Source: a virus. From it: a DNA stretch of 42,783 nucleotides. Below, piece after piece: positions 1 through 8,250 of this stretch. The notes beneath the pieces were generated by a model. That model worked only from the letters and a program-made list of their open reading frames with translations, ran no database searches and was not told where the DNA came from. The position numbers were made by a program, and so were the translations under genes. The stretch lies in the IMG/VR virus record IMGVR_UViG_3300032223_003164, positions 1-42,783 of that record; one strand, 5' to 3'. Position 1 is the first letter of the stretch, and the number at the start of each line of letters is the position of its first letter.

Positions 1-1665
1 CTCTGATGCAATCTTTGCAAAGTGATCCATTTGATTTCTGCTCCCCGCCACGAAAGGCGTATTTGTTTTTATATTTTTGCTTCTTTCATTAGCAATTCTA
101 ATGACATTATCAATACTTTTTTGCACTTGAACATTATTATTTAAATTTTCTTTCAAATTTAATATACTTTGTGTTAAGTTCAAAATTTTATTGGAAGATG
201 AACCTTTTTGAGTACTAGCAAAAACTTCTCTTTTGCCATCTCTAGAGGCCCAAACCAAATTGTGAACGCTAGAGGCTAAAGCAACACCGCCTCCAACTTG
301 ACTATTTTGAACTCCAGGTAGAGTAAAATCCATCACTTTACCTACAGATTCAGTTGGTGCATAATTAGCCAAACCAACATTGGCGTTCATTGGAGAAGCT
401 TGTGGTGCTTGTCCTTGTTGCATATTTTGAGGTTGATTTATTTGCTGAGGTCTTTGACCAGAACCAACATCAATTCCATCATCAATCATGTCTTGCATAG
501 TTGATTGAAGTTCTGCCATTGATTTGGTTACTTTGCCTACGTGTCCCAAATCAACATTATCTTTTCTTGCAAACATATTCATCACTGCAACTTCTAAGAA
601 GTTCAATGATAAATTGATCAAGTCAAGTATATTTAATCCAGAAGCAGGATCAATTCCAAGAGCTTGTAAAACTGCAGCAACAGTTGAATTTTGATTAGCA
701 CCTTGGCCAGCTAATAAAGGGCCACCAACAAGTGTTCCAGCTTGTTGAGCAAGTCTTACTGCTGTTTTTGCAGTAGAATTTGCTGTTCTCAAACAATTTT
801 CGTACTCAGATCTAGAAGAAGATTCTTGTGGAGAACCTTGCAATGCTAAAACAATATTTGCAGAAAGTTCATTTGCTTTCTTTTCCAAATTCATTGCAGC
901 ATCGAGCACATCATCTACATCATAAATTTCTTGAATTTCGCAAGCTTCAAAAGCACCATCACCAACACAGCTTAATTCAATAAATTTTACGCCATAGTTC
1001 TTTTCATATGCTTTCTTGCCAGATTCGGGATAAATTTTGCCTTTATATTTCTTGAGGTGTTCACAATAATCTCTTTCAGTGTATGCTTTATTACCGCAAA
1101 TTGAACATACACCCCATTCAACACTAGCGCCCATTGAAACATCATGAATAACACCAGTGCGAATATTTCTAGCAATATCAGGATAAGCTTCTTCATCTAC
1201 AAAGAAAGTACAATAAACACAATCTTCTTCTTCATCCCATTCAGCATAAACAACCATTCCTTTGGCTTGTTCAATATCATCATTCTTGTGGTTAGTGTAA
1301 ATTGGCACACCTTCGAATGTTTTGTACGACGGGATTTTTTTACCTTTGATTTCTTGTTCTTTGAGTAATTCTTCTCTTGAAAACAGGTCGCCATTAGCAT
1401 TAACAACATCTGCATCAATTGCTCTGGCTCTAACCCATAAAAGTTTAGCACCCTTACGAGCTTGCATTTCCTTAACAATGTCGAAATCTTTGTATTTTTC
1501 TAGGACTTCTTTTGGATCAGCATAGAGAGATTGAAGACCGATCTTTGCAGCTTCTCTCATATTAGATGAAGCAGTCTTAATAATATAATCTCTAGCTATA
1601 TTTCGGTCATTTTCGTTGAGAAAACTATTGATAGTAATAGCTCCTCCTTTTGCAACCTTGTACAT
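1..1665 (-). CDS. Prohead (head maturation) protease, C-terminus beyond window
   Basis: Likely serine protease that cleaves head proteins during capsid maturation. The open frame runs from ATG at 1665 to the left edge (555 codons, no stop). An AAGGA ribosome site lies about 9 nt upstream of the ATG. Residues about 76-180 resemble phage prohead proteases: ANGDLFSREEL near 90, then a candidate catalytic His126 (YTNHKN) and Ser177 (DVSMGA). Cys187, Cys190, Cys201 and His203 directly after look like an inserted zinc site. Residues 250-555 are helical, then Gln/Asn/Pro-rich, and may be a fused scaffold-like region. It lies directly downstream of the portal gene, the usual order in tailed phages. 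The family is assigned by motif and context, not by a search. Confidence 0.75.
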   Translation of the reverse strand, partial: MYKVAKGGAITINSFLNENDRNIARDYIIKTASSNMREAAKIGLQSLYADPKEVLEKYKDFDIVKEMQARKGAKLLWVRARAIDADVVNANGDLFSREELLKEQEIKGKKIPSYKTFEGVPIYTNHKNDDIEQAKGMVVYAEWDEEEDCVYCTFFVDEEAYPDIARNIRTGVIHDVSMGASVEWGVCSICGNKAYTERDYCEHLKKYKGKIYPESGKKAYEKNYGVKFIELSCVGDGAFEACEIQEIYDVDDVLDAAMNLEKKANELSANIVLALQGSPQESSSRSEYENCLRTANSTAKTAVRLAQQAGTLVGGPLLAGQGANQNSTVAAVLQALGIDPASGLNILDLINLSLNFLEVAVMNMFARKDNVDLGHVGKVTKSMAELQSTMQDMIDDGIDVGSGQRPQQINQPQNMQQGQAPQASPMNANVGLANYAPTESVGKVMDFTLPGVQNSQVGGGVALASSVHNLVWASRDGKREVFASTQKGSSSNKILNLTQSILNLKENLNNNVQVQKSIDNVIRIANERSKNIKTNTPFVAGSRNQMDHFAKIASE

Positions 1666-1739
1666 ATATTCAATCCTTAAAAAATAAAGTTATCAATAGG
1701 ATTTGTTCTATTTTTAACATATTAAAACCTGTAAAATTT

Positions 1740-1763
1740 AAACCCGCCGAAATCGACGGGTTT
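1740..1763 (-). terminator. Hairpin terminator after portal gene
   Basis: Near-perfect inverted repeat AAACCCG...CGGGTTT, extended inward by a further 3-4 pairs with one G-U. On the minus strand it lies 27 nt past the portal stop codon and is followed by AAATTTTA. It probably ends or attenuates the portal transcript before the protease gene. The U-tail is modest, so readthrough into the protease gene is likely. Confidence 0.6.
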
Positions 1764-1790
1764 ATTGTACAGCGACAAATGATTTAGTAA

Positions 1791-4151
1791 TTATAAATAT
1801 TCCGAATCACCCTCACCCATACCTGTTCTCTTTTTGATGACTTTGATTAGAACATTCAAACAATCTTGTGGGTGATCATTAATTTCCTTATCAGTAAATC
1901 TAATTATAATCCAGCCATTAGCAGCTAATTCAGAATCTCTACGTTTATCTTTTGCAATTTTATCTGGATTGTTATGCCAAATCTCACCATCTGCTTCTAT
2001 TCCAATTTTAAGATTAGGAATAGCTGCATCTAATTGATAATCCATTGTAGGACCAGCAGAATATTGTGCATATAGTGGATATGGCATATTCAAAGACATC
2101 ATTAAACCATAAAGTTTTTTTTCTAAGTTAGTAAACATTTTGGGTTGTTGTGAAACGTCTACTTTCTTTTTTGCATACTTCATAATTGATTCATTTTCAT
2201 TTGCAGAAAATTTATATAATTCTTCAAGAGCATAATTGTTCAAAGGATGAGAATTATTTCCACCTAAGAATGGAGTGTTAATAGGTCCGAATAAACCATC
2301 ATATTCATCAGGTAAAGGTCCAAGAGATCCTCTTCCAGTTACAGGAGTTAAGGACTTTAAGAAACCTTCATGGGCAGCAGATTTTATTTTTTTGCTTGCT
2401 GTTCTGATTCCAGAATTATTTGCTTCGAGTCTCTCATTGTAAATTTCATTAATTGTCGAGCTTGCAAATTTATAAAATTTATTCATTACAGATGCAGTAG
2501 GGGCTGGAGAAGGAGCACCACCAGGTGCTGGAGGAGGAGCAGGTGCTGCGCCACCAACAGCTAAATCTGCAGGAGGAGGTGCGCCCATACCACCAGACAT
2601 GTCAGGAGGCGCAGCACCAAAACCTTGTCCTGTAACATTTCCACTTTGGAAGCTCAAAGAAACATTCGGAGTACCAAAGCTTTGATCATTTACAAAGTTT
2701 GCCCCTTGCTCAAATCTCAATCTTTCAATTTCTTGATCTGAATCTAAACCAAAAGCTTCAATAAGAGAAACGTTGGAAATAACACCATTTTGATTAGCTG
2801 TAACAAGCATTTGAAGCTTACCAGTATCATCACGTAGTTGAAGGTCATCAAACTTAATTTTAGGATAAACTAGTTCATCCTGTCCTCTTTCACCCTCAAT
2901 TACAAATCCATTCCATTTAGCAACTGGCATAAAAACATTTTGTTCAATCCAGTGTGCAACTTCTCTTCTAAATGTCTCTAATCTTTGAGCCATAGCAAGA
3001 AGACCAACTTGTGCATTACCATAAGTTGGACCCTCACCATTTAAGAGAGCTTTGTTGAGCATAACGCCGTCTAAAATTTCTTGCTCAATTAATTCAAATT
3101 CACCAGTGAGAGGGTGAATTTTGCCAGTAGCTCCATACCACTCGAGATCAAAGTTATGGTGAGTTACAAGAGTTAAGTTTGGATCATTGGCGATAGATGC
3201 CAATTCATCTTGAACATTATCAATATCTTCTTGTGATGCTGGTCTTGTATCACTACCAATCTTAACAACTTTAATTGGTAAGATAAGACGTTCAGCAATC
3301 ATATATTGTGCCTGACGTAATTTATCTTTATATGTCAGAATTGGGAATAATGGACGAATCATAGAAATTCCATAATCTTCCCAAGGGTTTGATCCATATT
3401 TAAAATGATGAATAGAAATAGGATTAAGTTTGATAGGGTTACCCTGAATAATCATTTTCTTGATATTGTCAGGTATAGCATCATAAATCTCTTTAGGATT
3501 TCTTTCGTTTACAATTCTAGTTTCTTCAGCAGATGGACGGTAAGCATAACTACCAGCTTGATCAATCATTCCTGGAGTTTTTATTACAGAATCTGGATTA
3601 AGAATTGAAATTGATTTCCAAGTAGCACCATCATGTTGGCATTCTTGATTTTTGTCGTCATCCCAGTTAGAACCGTGGCAATGCGGACAATCAAGAGAAA
3701 GCAAAACAAATGAATCACCCAATAAGTGATATGTTTTAGAAATTTCTGGTAACCATTTTTGGAAATTTAGTGATTCAACTAACTTTTCAAAATAATCCTT
3801 GACATAAGAAGAAGAACATTCTAACTTCCATCCAGAGAAAGGATAGTTGGTATAGAAATTTATGGCTGCAGCAATTTTTGGTTCGTTGTTTCTCCACCAG
3901 TTTGCCCAAAGATAAACTTCACGACGAGCATTTGGAATTTGAAAAGATGATGGAGTTAAGAAAGGCGAATAGAAATTAGGAGCTGTTGTAACTGTATTTA
4001 TGCTAGCAGTTCTTGTTACACTTGGACCTAAACCTAGACCAATTCTACTACTTGCATAATTTTTGTCTACACTTGTTGTGCTAGTTGGTGCTCCTGATAC
4101 TTGTGTTGCTGCTGTTCTGATAGCAGAAGCCAATGATGTTCTATTTGCCAT
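1791..4151 (-). CDS. Portal protein with C-terminal DUF559/Vsr-like nuclease domain
   Basis: Dodecameric portal vertex protein through which DNA is packaged. The 786 residues split into a portal body (about 60-480), a Pro/Gly/Ala-rich linker (about 510-553), a helical stretch and a C-terminal domain at about 671-776. The body has portal-like features (WANWWRNNEPKIAAAINFY near 82; helical EQEILDGVMLNKALLNGEG near 356). It also holds a possible zinc cluster, C155-P-H-C158 ... C171-x-H173. The C-terminal domain matches the PD-(D/E)XK fold of DUF559/Vsr proteins: MDYQLD at 703-708, IEADGEIWH at 718-726, D735-KRRD, then GW and RF at 746-752. Portals normally end before such a domain. The frame is continuous, so this is a true fusion. 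It lies between a run of unknown genes and the protease. Confidence 0.8.
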   Translation of the reverse strand: MANRTSLASAIRTAATQVSGAPTSTTSVDKNYASSRIGLGLGPSVTRTASINTVTTAPNFYSPFLTPSSFQIPNARREVYLWANWWRNNEPKIAAAINFYTNYPFSGWKLECSSSYVKDYFEKLVESLNFQKWLPEISKTYHLLGDSFVLLSLDCPHCHGSNWDDDKNQECQHDGATWKSISILNPDSVIKTPGMIDQAGSYAYRPSAEETRIVNERNPKEIYDAIPDNIKKMIIQGNPIKLNPISIHHFKYGSNPWEDYGISMIRPLFPILTYKDKLRQAQYMIAERLILPIKVVKIGSDTRPASQEDIDNVQDELASIANDPNLTLVTHHNFDLEWYGATGKIHPLTGEFELIEQEILDGVMLNKALLNGEGPTYGNAQVGLLAMAQRLETFRREVAHWIEQNVFMPVAKWNGFVIEGERGQDELVYPKIKFDDLQLRDDTGKLQMLVTANQNGVISNVSLIEAFGLDSDQEIERLRFEQGANFVNDQSFGTPNVSLSFQSGNVTGQGFGAAPPDMSGGMGAPPPADLAVGGAAPAPPPAPGGAPSPAPTASVMNKFYKFASSTINEIYNERLEANNSGIRTASKKIKSAAHEGFLKSLTPVTGRGSLGPLPDEYDGLFGPINTPFLGGNNSHPLNNYALEELYKFSANENESIMKYAKKKVDVSQQPKMFTNLEKKLYGLMMSLNMPYPLYAQYSAGPTMDYQLDAAIPNLKIGIEADGEIWHNNPDKIAKDKRRDSELAANGWIIIRFTDKEINDHPQDCLNVLIKVIKKRTGMGEGDSEYL

Positions 4152-4158
4152 AACATAT

Positions 4159-4164
4159 ATTATA
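4159..4164 (-). promoter_or_regulatory. Candidate -10 (TATAAT) 7 nt before portal ATG
   Basis: A perfect TATAAT on the minus strand ends 7 nt before the portal ATG, and no Shine-Dalgarno is visible. A start point at the usual distance would fall on or next to the ATG, giving a leaderless message. No convincing -35 was found, and TATAAT can arise by chance in AT-rich DNA. Confidence 0.35.
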
Positions 4165-4184
4165 CCGTTCTAAAAATAAAGAAC

Positions 4185-4727
4185 TTAATACCAAGTTTGA
4201 TTAGAAGGTTTGTTTCCAAAGAGGATAGGATCTTGTTTGCCTTTCGAAGCTTGATAATATCCTTCACCACTCTTAAAATGTTGAAAACCATTACCTTTTT
4301 CTTTTGAAGCCATGCTTTGTGGGTCTCTATTGTTGTTTTGCTGTCTAGACCCTTCTAATTGATCTTCAATAGTTGTGTTTTCAGGTGCTTCGTGATAAGG
4401 TGAATGTCTACGAGCCTCATTAGCTGCTGATTGAGGTGAAGTTATAAAATTACCTGTATCGTCCATATTCATTCTATGTGGACGATCAACTAATAAATCC
4501 CAAATTTCCTTTTGTTGTTCTTGATTCATTTGGTAATAATCATCAAGATTTTTACCCATTTTTTCAAGAATGCCTGAAAGTTCATCATATAATCCAGCAG
4601 GTTTGTTATCCACAATTTTAGCTTGATCAATTTCAGATTGAGTGGTACCAGGAGCAAAAGTTTCATCCTGCTCTGTTTGTTGAACAGCACCGCCACCAAA
4701 TTGGGCTAAAACTTGCTTATACCACAT
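4185..4727 (-). CDS. Unknown protein with MWY N-terminal tag, head module
   Basis: Function not recognised. I place the start at ATG 4727 (MWYKQVLAQFGGG), which has an AGAGAAGAA stretch upstream and overlaps the end of the preceding gene by 11 nt. A start at 4760 would add 11 residues and overlap by 44 nt, with a poorer ribosome site. The 180-residue product is hydrophilic and rich in Gln, Asn and Asp, with no membrane segment or cysteine. Two features stand out: the MWY opening shared with three other genes in this window, and an AQFGGG stretch shared with the gene at 10795-11787. Its place between unknown head-module genes and the portal suggests a virion or assembly role (inference). Confidence 0.7.
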   Translation of the reverse strand: MWYKQVLAQFGGGAVQQTEQDETFAPGTTQSEIDQAKIVDNKPAGLYDELSGILEKMGKNLDDYYQMNQEQQKEIWDLLVDRPHRMNMDDTGNFITSPQSAANEARRHSPYHEAPENTTIEDQLEGSRQQNNNRDPQSMASKEKGNGFQHFKSGEGYYQASKGKQDPILFGNKPSNQTWY

Positions 4728-6381
4728 CGTCGTATTCTTCTCTTTTTGATTCCAAGACATAATCTAAACCAAGTTCTTCAGCAAATCTTTTTAGATCTTC
4801 TTCAGAAAATTGATGACCTAATTTGTCATCATCTTCATCATCTAAAAGAGCTTCAATATTTTTGGTGATTTTTGTATGGTGTCTTCTATCTTTTAATGCT
4901 TCTTCTCTGGAAACAGTAAAATCATTTTTTCTTCTAATATCATCAAGAATTTGTTCTTGATTCATTTCCTTTTTAGAAGCGGTGATATTTTTATCCAATT
5001 GATGAATAATTGAATCTTTTGGCTCATCAAAATTTTTATTTAATTCATCTCTATAATTGATTGGATCTTTGCCATCTTTATTCAATTGATGAGCATAAGA
5101 ATCTTCCATTTCACCACGATGATTGTAAAGTTCTTTAGAGTCAAGCTGATTTTCTCTAACTTCGTCTGTTTCAGAAGCTTTATTATTCAACTTTCTTAAA
5201 AGCATTTCAAGATAATCTACACCCTTTTGATCTTTTCTAGGTAATTGAGAATCAATTGTTTTATTAGAATCAGTTTGTGCTTGTTTTGGCCTCATTACTG
5301 GCTTATCGCCTTGTTGATGACCATATGCAGATTGTTTTGCATCAGATAATTGCTTTTCTCTAGAATCTTCGTGGTTTTGCTTGCCTCTGATTTTGTTAGC
5401 ACCTCTATCTGAATGATCAAATCTTGCCTCGTATCCAATTTCACCTTCTGTAAGTTTCTTGGATCTTTCGCCTTCTTTAAGTTCAAGAGCGTTAGCTTCA
5501 TTATCAGGATGTCTGTGTACATCCAGTCTTGCCATAACTTCTTCGTGTGATTGAAATGCTACTTTCAACCAATCTTGATAAGCACAAGAAACATGACCGT
5601 CTCTATCTACTCTAGAATCAATACAATTTTCACGGCATTTTGAAATTTCCATAGGAACTGGACCGTGATGATTACTGCCATTAAATTTACCCTTAGGACA
5701 GAGTAAATAAGGCTCATTATTTTGAGTAAAAAGGGTTGTATATGCTACTCTTCTGTTTTCTTTAGGTGTAATTTCTGAATACCAATTATGAACATAATTA
5801 GCTACTTTGATAGTTTGATTTTTATTTCCTGACAAAACAACATTTCTAGCACTTTCAAGTTTAGAAATTCTCAAAGATGTTGATGCAAATTTTTTGAGTT
5901 TATCTAATGTATTGATGGCTTCGATTTGCCAATACCCAGCAGATTTATCTGTTGTTTTATAAGCTACTCTTTCTAATCTTGCTGCTTCATTGTTCTTGTT
6001 TAAAAAGTTTTGCAAAGCCATATAAGCATATCTAAGAGTATTTCTTTCTTCAGCAATTTTGATATTATTTAATTTGCTATAAGCATGGTGTAAATGATGA
6101 TGCGCTTCTTGTGTAGGAAGAGCAACAATTTTGACAATATGTTCTGGACCACCCATATTTTTGAAAGCAGAAACTACAGGATCATCACCAAAGTCATCCA
6201 TATTAAGAACATGAAAAGGAGAAGACATCGGCATAGCATCATTTCCAAGACCAGAAAGTGTATCTTGAAGCATGCTTAACAATCCTGTGCCGCCAATTTG
6301 AGGTTTATTGGCTAAAATGCTATCAATTTTCTTAGGATCGTGTGTCTCGTAGGTTGCTTTGATTTTATATCCCTTATCCAT
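4717..6381 (-). CDS. Unknown 554-residue protein with Cys cluster and QL repeats
   Basis: No family recognised. Residues 1-200 look globular, with a His-rich patch (HHHLHH, 94-99). Residues 228-266 carry four cysteines (C228, C249, C253, C266) that could bind zinc. From about 300 onward the chain is very charged and probably disordered or coiled. It repeats a short motif of the form xQL(x)K at Gln344, 379, 412, 432 and 461. The C-terminus is acidic (LLDDEDDDK near 512). The start codon is 2 nt from the stop of the preceding gene, so the two are translationally linked. Context suggests a head, neck or DNA-packaging accessory protein (inference). Confidence 0.7.
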   Translation of the reverse strand: MDKGYKIKATYETHDPKKIDSILANKPQIGGTGLLSMLQDTLSGLGNDAMPMSSPFHVLNMDDFGDDPVVSAFKNMGGPEHIVKIVALPTQEAHHHLHHAYSKLNNIKIAEERNTLRYAYMALQNFLNKNNEAARLERVAYKTTDKSAGYWQIEAINTLDKLKKFASTSLRISKLESARNVVLSGNKNQTIKVANYVHNWYSEITPKENRRVAYTTLFTQNNEPYLLCPKGKFNGSNHHGPVPMEISKCRENCIDSRVDRDGHVSCAYQDWLKVAFQSHEEVMARLDVHRHPDNEANALELKEGERSKKLTEGEIGYEARFDHSDRGANKIRGKQNHEDSREKQLSDAKQSAYGHQQGDKPVMRPKQAQTDSNKTIDSQLPRKDQKGVDYLEMLLRKLNNKASETDEVRENQLDSKELYNHRGEMEDSYAHQLNKDGKDPINYRDELNKNFDEPKDSIIHQLDKNITASKKEMNQEQILDDIRRKNDFTVSREEALKDRRHHTKITKNIEALLDDEDDDKLGHQFSEEDLKRFAEELGLDYVLESKREEYDDVV

Positions 6382-6383
6382 AA

Positions 6384-7358
6384 TTATTTACCCAATCCTA
6401 AATTTGATAATTCTTCTTTATCAAAACCTCTGTCTGTAAGTGCTGCTCTAATTTGCTTAAGTTCTTCAGCAACGCCTTTTTTATCAGCAGCATCTTTGAA
6501 ATCACCTTGTTTTGTGGTTTTGGTATAGTCTTGAAGGTCCATAAGGAAACAAGCTCTCATAATCAATTCAGGGGTTGATCTCTTTTCAAATTTTGGTTTT
6601 GCATCATAATCTAAAGCTGCAATTTTGACGGAAGCTTTTTTGTTTTTGTCAGTGTCGTTTATTTTGTCAACGGTTTTTCTAAGATCTTCTTTTTCATCTT
6701 TGACTTCTTGATCTTTTTCTACCAATTTATCAAGATCAACAACATTTGCTTGTTTTTCTTGCTTATCGTCTTTATCTTTATCTTGCTCTAGTTTTTTATT
6801 ATATTCTTTAACAATATCGATAGCACGTTCAATAGTTTCTTTATTCCAGTATTTGAGTTTAGAAATGTATCTTACAATATCGTTCTTCTCGACACCGTGA
6901 TCTAGCAATTTACCCACTTTACCCATTAAAACACGGAATGGATTGCCTCTAGTTTTCTTTTTCTTTTTGATCTGTGCTGTTTTGGAATTGTTGTACACGT
7001 TCTTATCCTCGGATAAATAAGTTTGAATAATCTTATTTGCTATATCTGAATAGCTAGGATCCAATTCTTTAGTAATTGGATCTTTTGTTCTAGTTCTATT
7101 ATTATTTGACATTATAAGTGCTTTAGATAATTTATATAGTTGATGTCTCAAACTACTATCTTGCACTTTGTCAGCAATTAAGGTAACTTCATCAGAAAGT
7201 TCACCATAATTGTCATTTCTAGCTAAAACTTTATTCATCAACTGTCTCATTTCATCTTTAGTCACACCTTCTACACCATCACCACTTAATGGAATATTAT
7301 TAATTCCATTAGCAGGATTGGAAGCTAAAGGAGGAGCAGTTTGAGACAGTTTATTCAT
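6384..7358 (-). CDS. Unknown charged protein, head module
   Basis: No family recognised. The 324-residue chain has a Lys/Asp/Glu-rich, probably coiled-coil stretch at about 185-245 between two more globular parts. The N-terminus (MNKLSQTAPPLAS) is low in complexity. A KKKKK basic run occurs near 130. The start overlaps the preceding stop as TAATG at 7358, so the two genes are coupled, and the next gene follows after 2 nt. The coupling and position put it in the same morphogenesis operon as the portal. Confidence 0.7.
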   Translation of the reverse strand: MNKLSQTAPPLASNPANGINNIPLSGDGVEGVTKDEMRQLMNKVLARNDNYGELSDEVTLIADKVQDSSLRHQLYKLSKALIMSNNNRTRTKDPITKELDPSYSDIANKIIQTYLSEDKNVYNNSKTAQIKKKKKTRGNPFRVLMGKVGKLLDHGVEKNDIVRYISKLKYWNKETIERAIDIVKEYNKKLEQDKDKDDKQEKQANVVDLDKLVEKDQEVKDEKEDLRKTVDKINDTDKNKKASVKIAALDYDAKPKFEKRSTPELIMRACFLMDLQDYTKTTKQGDFKDAADKKGVAEELKQIRAALTDRGFDKEELSNLGLGK

Positions 7359-8173
7359 TAGTCGATATCATCAAAATTCAAATCAATACTATTATAAATT
7401 TCATTGACAGTTTTGGCTCTTGATTGAGCTTTGTTGTTCATATCACTTTGAATATTTTTCTTGATAGCCATTCTTTCGTTTCTAATCTTCTCTTGATTAG
7501 CAATTCTCATTGATTCACGATTGTCCAGAGCAGATGGATCAATCATTCCAAATTGTGAATTGAATTCATTGTCTGAAGATGTTCTCAAGATGCTGTGTGC
7601 TCTTGACGAAACTACAGAAGCTTGTCTTAAATTATTGATTTGGCTTTCTTCCCAAGCTTTATGACGAGATGCCTTAGCTTCTCTTGCTCTTTGATTTTCA
7701 ATAATTGACTGTTCACTTGAAGAAGCTTGTGAATTTAAGAATTCTTCTGAAATTGAAATCATGTCTGGGTTGAAAATAGATGCTGATCTAGAAAGCATAG
7801 CGTTCATATATTCGTCAGCGGAAAATGCTTTTAATCCACTAGTTGTAGTTCTTGCATTTTCACCTTGATCAAATTGTGAACCAGCTCTTCTGATAGATCC
7901 GAAATCTTGTGAAAGAATTCTATCTTCAAGGGTGGTATCTCTTAAATCTTGATAGGTTGATGCCCCTTGGATCTTTTCCCAAGATTTATTAATTGTGTTT
8001 GCTTCTTTTGTGAAACCAATATTTTGTTTAGAAATTGATTGTCTGTTTGCAGTTGAATTTCTCTTTAACTCAGCGTAAGGATCTTCTTCAACTTCAACTT
8101 GAGCGCCAATAAATCTCTTTTCCAAAAATGATGGAATATTTTCGATTTCTGATACTTTTCTAAATCTGCTCAT
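7358..8173 (-). CDS. Unknown hydrophilic helical protein, head module
   Basis: No family recognised. The 271 residues are rich in Ser, Arg, Gln, Asn and Glu, lack cysteine, and are probably mainly helical (for example 150-250). An AGGA ribosome site lies about 9 nt before the ATG. A strong hairpin (8207-8229) separates it from the upstream gene, and its stop overlaps the next start (TAATG). A scaffold or internal head protein would fit its composition, but nothing in the sequence proves that. Confidence 0.65.
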   Translation of the reverse strand: MSRFRKVSEIENIPSFLEKRFIGAQVEVEEDPYAELKRNSTANRQSISKQNIGFTKEANTINKSWEKIQGASTYQDLRDTTLEDRILSQDFGSIRRAGSQFDQGENARTTTSGLKAFSADEYMNAMLSRSASIFNPDMISISEEFLNSQASSSEQSIIENQRAREAKASRHKAWEESQINNLRQASVVSSRAHSILRTSSDNEFNSQFGMIDPSALDNRESMRIANQEKIRNERMAIKKNIQSDMNNKAQSRAKTVNEIYNSIDLNFDDID

Positions 8174-8206
8174 GTTTATATTTTCCTGCTCTTACTTTTC
8201 AAGAAT

Positions 8207-8229
8207 GTCCCAGGGCAAAGCCCTGGGAC
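8207..8229 (-). other. Strong GC-rich intercistronic hairpin
   Basis: A perfect 10-bp inverted repeat, GTCCCAGGGC / GCCCTGGGAC, with a 3-nt loop, unusually GC-rich for this genome. It lies 21 nt past the stop at 8251 and 33 nt before the next start. In the direction of the flanking genes (minus) it is not followed by a U-run; the T-run (CATTTTTC) is on the plus-strand side. On the coding strand it therefore looks more like an RNA-stability or processing hairpin than a simple terminator. It could terminate antisense transcription. Confidence 0.6.
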
Positions 8230-8250
8230 CATTTTTCTTGAGGAATGTAA

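Noticed and set aside
987-1525. Several small ORFs on both strands at the left end
   Set aside because: They are out-of-frame shadows of the long open frame of the prohead protease, which has family motifs and a ribosome site.
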